Source of the DNA: UBA3064 sp023258775
GTDB taxonomy: Bacteria > Pseudomonadota > Gammaproteobacteria > Burkholderiales > Burkholderiaceae_E
NCBI GenBank assembly: GCA_044355655.1
Contig: JBIKXS010000028.1
Coordinates: forward strand, 1 to 40,101
Direction: 5' to 3'
Length of the DNA stretch: 40,101 nucleotides
Part shown: piece by piece, positions 16,466 to 24,064 of the stretch
How positions within the stretch are numbered: position 1 is the first letter of the stretch
How the letters are laid out: every line of letters begins with the position of its first letter
Made by a program: the position numbers and the translations under genes
The notes under the pieces: model-generated
The model's database searches: none
Told to the model about the DNA's origin: nothing
The model's input: only the letters and a program-made list of their open reading frames with translations

Positions 16466-16666
16466 ATGACTGATACAGATGGCGAAATCCTGACGCTCGA
16501 AGAGGTCGCCGCGTACCTCAAGGCTGGGAAGCGGACGGTCTATCGCCTCGCCCAAAAGGGTGAGATCCCGGCGTTCAAGCTTGGAGGGACTTGGCGGTTT
16601 CGCCGCTCCGAGCTGGACAGTTGGATCGCCGAGAGCATCAACAAGAAGAAGCCGGAGGCAGAGTGA
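16466..16666 (+). CDS. Excisionase-family (MerR-like) helix-turn-helix protein
   Basis: Protein of 66 residues with the complete excisionase/DNA-binding HTH: LTLEEVAAYLKAGKRTVYRLAQKG, then the wing IPAFKLGGTWRFRRSELDSWI. The start chosen is ATG 16466 (AAGG upstream); an in-frame ATG at 16397 would add 23 residues of no visible homology. It is the first gene of the defence operon, 58 bases before the helicase start. Small HTH proteins of this kind often head restriction or BREX-like loci as transcriptional regulators, so a control role is likely. Confidence 0.85.
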   Translation: MTDTDGEILTLEEVAAYLKAGKRTVYRLAQKGEIPAFKLGGTWRFRRSELDSWIAESINKKKPEAE

Positions 16667-16724
16667 CCGTGCGACAACTCTGCAACCGTCTCACAGCTGG
16701 TCAGGTACACAGGGAGGATCGCCG

Positions 16725-19598
16725 TTGATATCGCAACCGCTTTTGACGCAGCATCAAAGCCAGTACTTCGCTTGGCTTCTGACGCGGCGCGCAGCAGGCG
16801 ACTCGGTCGAGTCGCTGGCCTCCACCCTCGTCGACTCGCAGGTCGACCTCAACCCCCATCAGGTCGAGGCGGCTCTCTTCGCCTGCAGCAATCCGCTGTC
16901 GCGCGGCGTCATCCTGGCGGACGAGGTCGGGCTCGGAAAGACTATTGAGGCTGGCCTTGTCATCTCGCAGCGCTGGGCCGAGCGTCGTCGGCGCATCCTG
17001 ATCATCGTGCCTGCCAACTTGCGCAAGCAATGGCATCAGGAGTTACAGGACAAGTTCAGTCTGCAGGGACTGATCCTGGAGGCCAAGAACTACAACACCA
17101 TCCGCAAGCAGGAACGCCAGAACCCATTCCTGATGGCATCGGGGCCGGTCATCTGTTCATATCAGTTTGCGAAGGCCAAGGCTGATGACATCAAGGACAT
17201 CGATTGGGATTTGGTCGTCTTGGACGAAGCGCATCGCCTGCGCAATGTCTACAAGAGCAGCAACGTCATCGCCAAGACCCTGAAAGAGGCGCTGGCCCGC
17301 GTTCACTCCAAGGTGCTGCTGACCGCCACGCCGCTGCAAAACTCGCTGCTGGAGCTTTACGGTCTGGTCAGCATGATCGATGACCGAGTCTTCGGCGACA
17401 TCGACAGCTTTCGATCCCAGTTCACTGCCCAACCCAGAGAGCAGGCGTTCGCCGCGCTGCGTACCCGTCTGGCACCGGTTTGCAAGCGAACCCTTCGCCG
17501 CCAAGTTCAACAGTACGTCCCATACACCGTGCGCAAGGCAATCGTCGAAGAGTTCACGCCCTCCACAGAGGAGCGCGAGCTGTCCAACCTCGTTGCGGAT
17601 TACCTCCGACGGCCTAACCTCAAAGCTCTACCAGAGGGCCAGCGCCAGCTGATTTCTCTGGTGCTCTGGAAGTTGCTTGCATCTTCGACTCACGCCATCG
17701 CAGGTGCCCTGGAGACGATGGCCAAGCGCCTACAAGGGGAGCTGGACGAATCTTCGGACGTCCCTGATCTGGCGGAAGTGTTAGACGAGGACTATGAGTC
17801 GCTCGACGAAACTGCCGACGAGTGGAATGGTCAAGACCCAAGCACTGCACCGCCGACACCCAACGAGCGCGATGCAGTCGCTCAGGAAATCGCCGAGCTT
17901 CGGCACTTCAAGACGCTGGCCACCAACATCCGCGACAACTCCAAGGGCAAAGCACTGCTGACCGCCCTGGATCGAGCGTTCGCTGAACTGGAACGCCTCG
18001 GTGCGGCCAAGAAAGCCATCATCTTCACCGAGTCAAAGCGCACACAGGAATATCTGCTGTCTCTGTTGGCGGACACTTCCTACGGGGAAGGCATCGTGCT
18101 GTTCAACGGCACAAACAGCGATGCCCGGGCACAAGCCATCTACAAAGACTGGCTCAGGCGCCACGAGGGAACGGATCGCATCACTGGCTCCAAGACGGCC
18201 GATACCCGAGCCGCCCTGGTTGAGCACTTCAAGGAGCGCGGCACGGTGATGATCGCCACCGAGGCCGGTGCCGAAGGCATCAACCTGCAGTTCTGCTCAT
18301 TGGTCATCAACTACGACCTACCTTGGAATCCGCAGCGCATCGAACAACGCATCGGTCGCTGTCATCGCTACGGCCAAAAGTTCGACGTTGTCGTTGTGAA
18401 CTTCGTCGACCGCAGTAACGAGGCTGATGCGCGGGTCTACGAGCTGCTGGCCCAGAAGTTCCAGCTCTTCGAGGGCGTTTTTGGCGCCAGCGATGAGGTA
18501 CTGGGGGCCATTGGCTCGGGCGTGGACTTTGAACGGCGCATCGCCGACATCTACCAGAACTGCCGTGATCCGGATGCCATCAATGCTAGCTTCGAACAGT
18601 TGCAGCTCGACCTATCGGGCGAAATCAATGACGCGATGGTCAAGACGCGCCAGATCTTGCTCGAAAACTTCGACGAGGAAGTGCAAGACAAGTTGCGTGT
18701 CCGTGCAGAGGACAGTCGCGCCGCACGCAGCAAGTACGAACGGATGCTGATGGACCTGACCAGGGCTGAGCTGGCCGACTGCGCCACCTTTGACAACGAT
18801 GGATTCGATCTCCAGCGTGCTCCCGGCGCGGCTCTCGACGGCGTGGATCTTGGCCGTTACGAGCTCCCACGGCGCTCAGGTGATGCACACCTCTATCGAA
18901 TCGGACATCCGCTCGCAGTCTGGGTGACGCATCAGGCCAAAACCCGCGAGCTTGCCAGTACACGGCTCGTCTTCGACTACGACGCCTACGGCACGCAGAT
19001 CAGCACGCTCAAGGCATATCGAGGCAAGACCGGGTGGTTGACCCTGAAAGTGGTTTCCGTGGAGGCGCTCGGCAACGAGGAACAGCACTTGGTGGTGGCG
19101 GCCAATACATCAGATGGTCTCGCTCTCGCAGAGGATGACCCAGAGAAATTGCTGCGCCTGCCTGCACGTTCGCAGTCAGCGGGGCTTTTCAGTGCGGCGG
19201 ACGCGACTCTCGTGGAGGGTGTGGAAGCCCGCAAGATAGCCCTGCTCCGTGAGATCAATCAGCGCAACCTCGGCTACTTTGAACAGGAAGTCCAAAAGCT
19301 GGATTCTTGGGCCGATGACTTGAAACTGGGGCTTGAGCAAGAGATCAAGGACATCGACGCCGAGATCAAGGAAGTGCGCCGTACCGCGGCAACCTCACCG
19401 ACGCTCGAAGAAAAGCTGGCCCATCAAAAGCGGCAGCGGGAGCTTGAGGCCAAGCGCACCAAGCTGCGGCGCGAGCTGTTCGCCCGACAAGACGAGGTTG
19501 AGGCCCAGCGCAACGACCTGATCACGCAACTGGAAGTGCAACTACAGCAGCAGGTCGTCGAGCACACGCTCTTCACCATTGAATGGGAGCTGAAGTGA
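16725..19598 (+). CDS. SNF2/RapA-like helicase-translocase of a defence operon
   Basis: Superfamily 2 ATPase of 957 residues. The start chosen is TTG 16725, preceded by AGGGAGG at good spacing; the frame continues upstream but overlaps the HTH gene. Motifs: LNPHQVEAALFA (Q-like), ADEVGLGKTIEA (Walker A, about 65-75), IIVPANLRKQW (Ia), VLDEAHRLRN (DEAH, about 166), LLTATPLQNS (III), and in the second RecA lobe ATEAGAEGINLQ plus NPQRIEQRIGRCHRYGQ (V and VI, about 535). A C-terminal third rich in Glu, Lys and Arg (about 820-950) should form a long coiled coil. It lacks an obvious nuclease motif. It probably moves along DNA or remodels protein-DNA complexes for the methylase and nuclease genes downstream. 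It resembles the DrmD/HepA style, but other DISARM genes are absent. Confidence 0.9.
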   Translation: MISQPLLTQHQSQYFAWLLTRRAAGDSVESLASTLVDSQVDLNPHQVEAALFACSNPLSRGVILADEVGLGKTIEAGLVISQRWAERRRRILIIVPANLRKQWHQELQDKFSLQGLILEAKNYNTIRKQERQNPFLMASGPVICSYQFAKAKADDIKDIDWDLVVLDEAHRLRNVYKSSNVIAKTLKEALARVHSKVLLTATPLQNSLLELYGLVSMIDDRVFGDIDSFRSQFTAQPREQAFAALRTRLAPVCKRTLRRQVQQYVPYTVRKAIVEEFTPSTEERELSNLVADYLRRPNLKALPEGQRQLISLVLWKLLASSTHAIAGALETMAKRLQGELDESSDVPDLAEVLDEDYESLDETADEWNGQDPSTAPPTPNERDAVAQEIAELRHFKTLATNIRDNSKGKALLTALDRAFAELERLGAAKKAIIFTESKRTQEYLLSLLADTSYGEGIVLFNGTNSDARAQAIYKDWLRRHEGTDRITGSKTADTRAALVEHFKERGTVMIATEAGAEGINLQFCSLVINYDLPWNPQRIEQRIGRCHRYGQKFDVVVVNFVDRSNEADARVYELLAQKFQLFEGVFGASDEVLGAIGSGVDFERRIADIYQNCRDPDAINASFEQLQLDLSGEINDAMVKTRQILLENFDEEVQDKLRVRAEDSRAARSKYERMLMDLTRAELADCATFDNDGFDLQRAPGAALDGVDLGRYELPRRSGDAHLYRIGHPLAVWVTHQAKTRELASTRLVFDYDAYGTQISTLKAYRGKTGWLTLKVVSVEALGNEEQHLVVAANTSDGLALAEDDPEKLLRLPARSQSAGLFSAADATLVEGVEARKIALLREINQRNLGYFEQEVQKLDSWADDLKLGLEQEIKDIDAEIKEVRRTAATSPTLEEKLAHQKRQRELEAKRTKLRRELFARQDEVEAQRNDLITQLEVQLQQQVVEHTLFTIEWELK

Positions 19599-19674
19599 TG
19601 GTAGGAAACTTGAAGGTACGCCTAACAATCTCTTTCGTACTGCAGGGTCAAGAATAAGACGCAAGGAAAACGAA

Positions 19675-21363
19675 ATGGCGAAGACTCAACTCAGAAAACT
19701 GCATATCGAGAAATTCCGCGCATTGAACAACGTGGAAGTTGAGTTCGGTGACTCCATCACTGTGGTGTGTGGAAAGAACGGCACATCCAAATCGTCGATT
19801 CTTGGCATCGCCGCCCAGATATTCAGTTTTGAGAAGGACTATACATCCGGCCAAGACATCTCGTTTCGCCAGATAGCTGGTGGCACCTTCAAATCACAAT
19901 ACAGCGAACATTTCAGAATTTCCAATAAATTCGATCAACCCGGGTCGATGACAGTCAATATCGATCTGCACGATGGATATACAGATCAAGCTGCGACAGC
20001 AAAGCTTGAATTGATGAAGCGTGGAAAATCGCCAAGACCGGTAGTCAGAAACAACAGCGCAGTCAAGAAAGGCGACAACGCAAGCCGGAATTTCACGCAT
20101 CCCGTCATCTTCTTGAGCCTAAAGCGGTTGTATCCGATTGCAGATCGGGACTACCAAGTCATTGATTTCGACTACCTGAACTATCACAAACAGGAGTTCA
20201 TTGGATTAACCAATGAACTCCTCAATCGCCAATCTTCTTTAGCCACTGGCACAGAGGGAACCATCAGTTCTGCCGTGGCCCATGGCGATAACTACGACCA
20301 GGAATCGGTTTCCGCAGGTGAAGATAATGCCGGTCAAATTATTCTGGCACTAATGTCGTTCCGCAAACTGAAAGAAGAATACACGGACTACAAAGGCGGC
20401 TTGCTATTGATCGATGAGGCAGATGCAGGATTGTTCCCTACCGCTCAAATCAATCTGCTAAAAATTCTTGATCGGGAGTGCAAGAGCCTAAATCTTCAAG
20501 TGGTCATGACTTCGCACTCGCCGACATTGATCGAGTACGCCCATGATCAAAGCCAGCAATACCGAAGAAAATACAAAACCGTTTATTTAAGCAACACTTT
20601 TGGTGGCGTCCAAGTGATGCAGGATTGGTCTTGGACACAAATCAGTGCAGACATAAATACAACGACGGTCGCGACAGGGGCGGACGAAAGACTTCCCAAA
20701 ATCAATATTTACTTTGAGGACAGAGAAGCCTTCGACTTTTATGCGGCATTGATGAATAGACAGCCAGTAAAAAAGTTTACGGCACCGTTGCCTAACATAA
20801 CACTTGGCTGCTCCAACTATCTGCAGCTAATTGATAAAGGCGTGCCTGAGTTTTCAGAACGAAGCATTATCTGTCTTGACTCGGATACGGCACAACAGGT
20901 TGGTAGAAAAAACCCGAAAACGGTAGTGCTACTGCCCGGCAGTCTGCCACCAGACCAATTGATCTTTGAGCACCTATACAACCTTCCAGCAAACGATGGT
21001 TTCTGGCAGAACGGCTTGCAGTTCACGAGAGATGTATTTACCAATGTGGCAGCCGAAGTAATCCGAGAATTTGCCATCAAGGGGGATCAGGTCGATGTGA
21101 AGGCATCCCTGGCGGCATACACCGGCGACAAGAAACCACGGGAAGTTTTCAAACGATTCTACAAAGATGTTGAGTTCCAGAAAGTCTTGGCATCTGTTAC
21201 CAGATCGCCAAACCCGTGGAAGCATTGGATTGAACAAAATCCTGATTCCAGTAACGATTTTTTGCAGAAGTTCGAACATGCCATTCGTAGCGTGATGGCT
21301 GGAGGCTATGCGGTGGATGTGACCAAGCTGGCCGCATTGAAAGTGAATTTGAAGAGGGCTTGA
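19675..21363 (+). CDS. OLD-like AAA ATPase with TOPRIM-type nuclease region
   Basis: Protein of 562 residues. The N-terminal ABC/RecF-type ATPase has LHIEKFRALNNVEVEFG, Walker A GKNGTSKS (residues 33-40), an ESVSAGEDNAGQ signature-like segment, Walker B GLLLIDEADAG and the switch HSPTLIEY. The C-terminal part begins with INIYFEDREAFDFY (acidic residue of a TOPRIM motif) and continues to SIICLDSDTAQQ (DxD), as in OLD-family nucleases. This points to an ATP-gated DNA nuclease, although the TOPRIM assignment rests on short motifs. It lies 76 bases after the helicase and overlaps the Dam-type gene. Its base composition is visibly more A+T-rich than the helicase and the later Res gene, suggesting a separate origin within the operon. 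Confidence 0.8.
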   Translation: MAKTQLRKLHIEKFRALNNVEVEFGDSITVVCGKNGTSKSSILGIAAQIFSFEKDYTSGQDISFRQIAGGTFKSQYSEHFRISNKFDQPGSMTVNIDLHDGYTDQAATAKLELMKRGKSPRPVVRNNSAVKKGDNASRNFTHPVIFLSLKRLYPIADRDYQVIDFDYLNYHKQEFIGLTNELLNRQSSLATGTEGTISSAVAHGDNYDQESVSAGEDNAGQIILALMSFRKLKEEYTDYKGGLLLIDEADAGLFPTAQINLLKILDRECKSLNLQVVMTSHSPTLIEYAHDQSQQYRRKYKTVYLSNTFGGVQVMQDWSWTQISADINTTTVATGADERLPKINIYFEDREAFDFYAALMNRQPVKKFTAPLPNITLGCSNYLQLIDKGVPEFSERSIICLDSDTAQQVGRKNPKTVVLLPGSLPPDQLIFEHLYNLPANDGFWQNGLQFTRDVFTNVAAEVIREFAIKGDQVDVKASLAAYTGDKKPREVFKRFYKDVEFQKVLASVTRSPNPWKHWIEQNPDSSNDFLQKFEHAIRSVMAGGYAVDVTKLAALKVNLKRA

Positions 21364-21365
21364 TC

Positions 21366-22241
21366 ATGTATTCGAACAAGTTATACAGCCCATTGCGATA
21401 TCCAGGCGGAAAGGCACCGTTTGCCCCCTTTATTGCGCAATTGATGGAGAAAAACGGTCTCATCGGCGGGCACTACCTAGAGCCTTATGCAGGCGGCGCA
21501 GGCGTTGCGTTGGAACTGTTGTTTGAAGGCCAGGCCAGCCATATCCATATTAACGATGCTGACCCTGCGATCTACGCTTTTTGGATGTCGGTGACGAAAC
21601 ATTCGGATGAGTTGCTTGCAATGCTGGAATCCACGCCCATCACGATGGAGGAGTGGTTTCGTTGGCGATTGGTGCTGCGCGAAGAAAGCAAAGCGACCAT
21701 GGTGGAAAAAGGCTTCGCAACGCTATTTCTTAACCGAACGAATCGATCGGGAATTTTGAAGGCGGGCGTAATCGGCGGGAAAAATCAAGACGGCGACTAC
21801 AAGCTGGATGCACGCTTCAAGAAGGATGTCGTGGCAGCCAGAATTGAAGCTGTCGCCAAGCGCGCACGTAACATCTCCGTGTATTGCGAAGATTCGTTGC
21901 TACTCTTGAAGCGGTGCGCCGAGTTTTTGCCGAAGCAGTCCCTGATCTATCTTGACCCGCCTTACTACGTCAAAGGCAAGGGCTTGTATCGCAACTACTA
22001 CGAGCATGACGATCACGTTGCGATAGCAAAAAAACTTCAGCAAAAAAGCTTCAAGTGGCCGTGGGTGGTGTCCTACGACAACGCCAAGGAAATCTGTGCC
22101 ATGTACCAGCTGAGCCAGTCGCTGAGCTACGGGCTCAACTACACCGCGCAAAGGCGGTACGTGGGCAATGAGGTGATGTTCTTCGGCCGGAACATCGTGG
22201 TGCCTGATGAATCCATCCCACAAACGAAAGCCGTTGGCTGA
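21366..22241 (+). CDS. Dam-type (D12 class) DNA adenine-N6 methyltransferase
   Basis: Methyltransferase of about 291 residues. It begins with the class signature YSPLRYPGGKAPFAPFI, followed by the S-adenosylmethionine site LEPYAGGAGVALELLF and the catalytic LIYLDPPYYVKG (DPPY). This order (motif X, I, then IV) is that of the alpha/D12 group that includes Dam and DpnM. The start is ATG 21366; a TTG at 21360 overlapping the preceding stop is an alternative. It is the first of two adenine methylases in the operon. It may protect a second sequence motif or modify the target strand not covered by the Mod-like enzyme. Confidence 0.9.
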   Translation: MYSNKLYSPLRYPGGKAPFAPFIAQLMEKNGLIGGHYLEPYAGGAGVALELLFEGQASHIHINDADPAIYAFWMSVTKHSDELLAMLESTPITMEEWFRWRLVLREESKATMVEKGFATLFLNRTNRSGILKAGVIGGKNQDGDYKLDARFKKDVVAARIEAVAKRARNISVYCEDSLLLLKRCAEFLPKQSLIYLDPPYYVKGKGLYRNYYEHDDHVAIAKKLQQKSFKWPWVVSYDNAKEICAMYQLSQSLSYGLNYTAQRRYVGNEVMFFGRNIVVPDESIPQTKAVG

Positions 22242-22264
22242 CCTTTGTCGAACAGGAAAAACTG

Positions 22265-24064
22265 ATGCTTAGCAGCAAACAAAAACTCGAACTTACCTGG
22301 ATCGGCAAGGAAAAGCGACCGAAGCTGGAACCGCGCATTTTGCTGGAAGACCCGGACAAGTCATTCCATGCAACGCACCGATTCTCTGACAGAGACATCT
22401 TTGACAACCGTCTTATTTTTGGCGACAACCTCCTGGCGCTCAAAGCCCTCGAACAAGAATTTTCTGGGAAGGTTAAGTGCGTCTACATCGATCCGCCATT
22501 TAATACACAGCAGGCCTTCGAACACTACGATGACGGATATGAGCACTCGATCTGGCTCGGCTTGCTTCGAGATCGAGCCGAGGCGCTCAGGCGATTGATG
22601 TCTGACGACGGCACCTTGTTTGTTCACATCGACGATAACGAGCTTGGGTACCTAGTTGTTCTGCTGGACGAAGTCTTTGGGCGAGCCAACCGGGTATCAA
22701 TCGTTTCATTCAAGCAGGGATCTGCAACAGGACACAAGTCGATCAATCCTGGTGTTGTTAGTACCACCAACTTCATTCTCATCTATGCCAAGAACAAGGC
22801 GGCGTGGGCTCCAAACCGTGTTTTTACGGCCCGCGCGGAGAGGGACAAGAGATATGGGCAATACATCGAAAACTATGATGCTCCATTCGAGCGCTGGCGC
22901 TTTACGACCCTTGCCAGCGCCCTCGCGTCAAGTCTTGGACTGCCAGAGCGAGGCATCAAGAAAGCGCTGGGGGACGAATACGAAGAGAAAATTTCTAGCT
23001 TCGTCTTGCAAAACGCGGGACGAGTAATTCAGCTTGCAAGGCCCGACTACTCTGCCGTAAGCAGCGCTGCCCGCGAGATGATTGATGCGTCTCGCGCCGA
23101 CCCTGCCGTTGTAATGAAGCTAGGGCGCGAAGGGTATTCCGATATGTACTTTATCGGAGGGCAACGAATTCTCTTTTACTCCGACAAGCTAAAGCTAATT
23201 GATGGCGAATATGTTGCTGGCGAGCCGCTCACCAGCCTTTGGGACGACATCCTTTCTAACAATCTTCACAATGAGGGTGGAGTGGAGTTCCCAAAGGGAA
23301 AGAAGCCAGAAGCACTCATCAAGCGATGTTTTGACCTTGCAACCAAACCTGGGGATATCGTCCTCGATTCATTTGCAGGCTCCGGAACCACTGGCGCAGT
23401 TGCCCACAAGATGGGGCGTCGGTGGATCATGGTTGAGCTCGGGGAGCACTGTCACACACACGTCATCCCCAGGCTGCAGTCCGTCATCAAGGGCGAAGAC
23501 CAAGGCGGGATTTCGAAGGCTGTCGGCTGGCAAGGCGGCGGCGGTTTCCGTTACTACAGATTGGCACCAAGCCTGATCGTCAATGATCGCTGGGGCAACG
23601 CGGTCGTCAATCCTGAATACAACGCTACCCAGTTGGCGGAGGCGCTGGCCAAGCTCGAGGGCTTTACTTACGCACCATCAGAAGTGCAATGGTGGCAGCA
23701 CGGCCATTCCAGCGAACGCGACTTCATCTACGTGACCACGCAGAACCTCGGTGCGGAACAGTTGCAAGCACTCTCCGACGAGGTCGGGAGCGACCAAAGT
23801 CTGCTCGTGTGCTGTGCTGCCTTCCACGGTGTCACGGCAGCCAAGGCGTCCGAGCGTTGGCCCAACCTGACGCTTAAGAAGATTCCCAAGATGGTGCTGG
23901 CCCGCTGTGAATGGGGCCACGACGACTACAGCCTGAATGTGGCAAACCTGCCGATGGCTCAGGTTGAAAAACATGCGCCCGCAGCTGGCTCTGCGGCACC
24001 TAAAACGAAGAAATCTGCCCCCGCGAGCGCCGGGCAAGGCGGTCTGTTTGGGGAGAACGAATAA
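22265..24064 (+). CDS. Type III Mod-like (beta-class) site-specific DNA methyltransferase
   Basis: Methyltransferase of 599 residues with the motif order of the beta class: catalytic CVYIDPPFNT (residues 73-81) precedes the SAM-binding LDSFAGSGTTGAVA (about 369-380). Between them lies a long target-recognition region (about 140-330). A C-terminal domain of about 180 residues ends in a Pro/Ala/Lys linker and GGLFGENE. This fits the Mod subunit of type III-like systems, which makes N6-methyladenine. The start ATG 22265 has AGGA upstream. The TAA stop shares one base with the ATG of the Res-like gene, the usual tight mod-res coupling. Confidence 0.9.
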   Translation: MLSSKQKLELTWIGKEKRPKLEPRILLEDPDKSFHATHRFSDRDIFDNRLIFGDNLLALKALEQEFSGKVKCVYIDPPFNTQQAFEHYDDGYEHSIWLGLLRDRAEALRRLMSDDGTLFVHIDDNELGYLVVLLDEVFGRANRVSIVSFKQGSATGHKSINPGVVSTTNFILIYAKNKAAWAPNRVFTARAERDKRYGQYIENYDAPFERWRFTTLASALASSLGLPERGIKKALGDEYEEKISSFVLQNAGRVIQLARPDYSAVSSAAREMIDASRADPAVVMKLGREGYSDMYFIGGQRILFYSDKLKLIDGEYVAGEPLTSLWDDILSNNLHNEGGVEFPKGKKPEALIKRCFDLATKPGDIVLDSFAGSGTTGAVAHKMGRRWIMVELGEHCHTHVIPRLQSVIKGEDQGGISKAVGWQGGGGFRYYRLAPSLIVNDRWGNAVVNPEYNATQLAEALAKLEGFTYAPSEVQWWQHGHSSERDFIYVTTQNLGAEQLQALSDEVGSDQSLLVCCAAFHGVTAAKASERWPNLTLKKIPKMVLARCEWGHDDYSLNVANLPMAQVEKHAPAAGSAAPKTKKSAPASAGQGGLFGENE

